Shown one piece after another: positions 5,303-5,890 of a DNA stretch of 5,890 nucleotides (within the stretch, counting starts at the first letter, position 1; the number at the start of each line of letters is the position of its first letter). A program made the translations under genes and the position numbers. The notes beneath the pieces are model-generated. The model was not told where the DNA came from, made no database searches, and saw only the letters and a program-made list of their open reading frames with translations. Origin of the DNA: an uncultured Clostridium sp. (GTDB lineage: Bacteria; Bacillota_A; Clostridia; Lachnospirales; Lachnospiraceae); NCBI GenBank assembly GCA_947174825.1, contig CAMWKN010000124.1:1-5890 (forward strand), given 5' to 3'.

Positions 5303-5890
5303 ATGGATGAAAAAAAGCACAGTCAATTAGACATTAAAATAGATACCGGAGAACTGGAGACCAGTACGATACCGGAGGATTTTACGGAACCGGAGGTCCT
5401 ATATCAGAAATTGATCGAAATGATCAGACGGTATCACCCGTCTGATGATATTACTCTGATTGAAAAGGCATATCGGATTGCAGATCAGGCTCATGAGGGT
5501 CAGTTGCGCAAATCCGGGGAACCGTATATTATTCACCCGATTTGTGTCTGTATTATTCTGGCGGAGCTGGAACTGGACAAGGAAACCATTGTGGCAGGTA
5601 TGTTGCATGATGTGGTGGAAGATACCATCATGACTAATGAAGAGGTTGCCGCAGAGTTTGGGGATGAGGTGGCACTCTTGGTTGATGGTGTTACCAAACT
5701 GACCCAGTTAAATTATGTGGCAGATAAGGTGGAGGTACAGGCAGAGAATCTGCGGAAAATGTTTCTGGCGATGGCGAAAGATATCCGTGTTATTCTGATT
5801 AAGCTGGCAGACCGTTTACACAACCAGCGTACCATGCAGTATCAGACACCGATAAAAAGGAAAGAAAAATCCAGAGAGACCATGGATATC
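5303..5890 (+). CDS. relA: RelA/SpoT family (p)ppGpp synthetase/hydrolase, 5' part
   Basis: The 196 visible codons are open to the window edge and encode the N-terminal HD hydrolase domain of a long Rel/SpoT enzyme, which makes and degrades the (p)ppGpp alarmone in the stringent response. Hydrolase residues are present: RKSGEPYIIHP (R69, H78), HDVVED (H102, D103, E106, D107) and KLADRLHN (D170, N174). The match to the metal- and nucleotide-binding set suggests that hydrolysis is intact. An N-terminal extension of about 25 residues precedes the usual domain start. The synthetase, TGS and ACT domains lie beyond the window, so synthetase activity cannot be judged. The ATG at 5303 is favoured by GGAGG (5292-5296) six bases ahead. 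An ATG at 5290 is out of frame and stops quickly. The gene has its own promoter at 5135-5162. Firmicutes of this type usually have one such bifunctional Rel. Confidence 0.95.
   Translation, partial: MDEKKHSQLDIKIDTGELETSTIPEDFTEPEVLYQKLIEMIRRYHPSDDITLIEKAYRIADQAHEGQLRKSGEPYIIHPICVCIILAELELDKETIVAGMLHDVVEDTIMTNEEVAAEFGDEVALLVDGVTKLTQLNYVADKVEVQAENLRKMFLAMAKDIRVILIKLADRLHNQRTMQYQTPIKRKEKSRETMDI

Noticed and set aside
1..5890. CRISPR array, tRNA, rRNA or integrase-type mobile gene
   Set aside because: No regularly spaced repeats, tRNA-like folds, rRNA segments or transposase/integrase motifs were seen on either strand.

Overview
The window looks like chromosomal DNA of an anaerobic, spore-forming low-to-mid GC Firmicute. 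The Feo layout (two feoA, feoB, Cys-rich mini-protein), a SpmA spore-maturation gene, purine-rich Shine-Dalgarno sites and a Big_2/chitobiase-like surface protein with a Pro-rich tail all resemble gut Clostridia of the Lachnospiraceae type. The family-level placement is inference.

Layout. Positions 1-162 are a leader with a weak promoter candidate. Positions 163-3244 (+) hold a complete ferrous-iron uptake cluster: two different FeoA proteins, the FeoB GTPase/permease, and a 48-residue FeoB-associated Cys-rich membrane protein that is easily missed because of its size. A dyad at 716-739, between feoA2 and feoB, could be a metalloregulator operator. A hairpin at 3271-3306 separates this cluster from the convergent spmA (3341-3958, -). 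spmA has no spmB beside it, and a sigma-E-like -10 lies just upstream of its start. Positions 3959-4239 are a repeat- and hairpin-rich gap: a tandem 15-bp repeat, a near-perfect 28-bp stem, a second hairpin with tandem G-A pairs, and an 11-bp direct repeat around both. It leads into a secreted Big_2 + chitobiase-like protein (4240-5004, +). A 298-bp gap then carries a good sigma-A promoter and a roughly 135-nt leader before a RelA/SpoT-family (p)ppGpp synthetase/hydrolase gene that runs off the right edge.

How the genes work together. FeoB moves Fe(II) across the membrane, the FeoA proteins probably support or regulate it, and the Cys-rich protein probably assists at the membrane. spmA, the surface protein and relA look like separate transcription units. 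I see no clearly undescribed multi-gene system. The least explained sequence is the structured gap at 4055-4216; the dyad before feoB and the orphan spmA come next.
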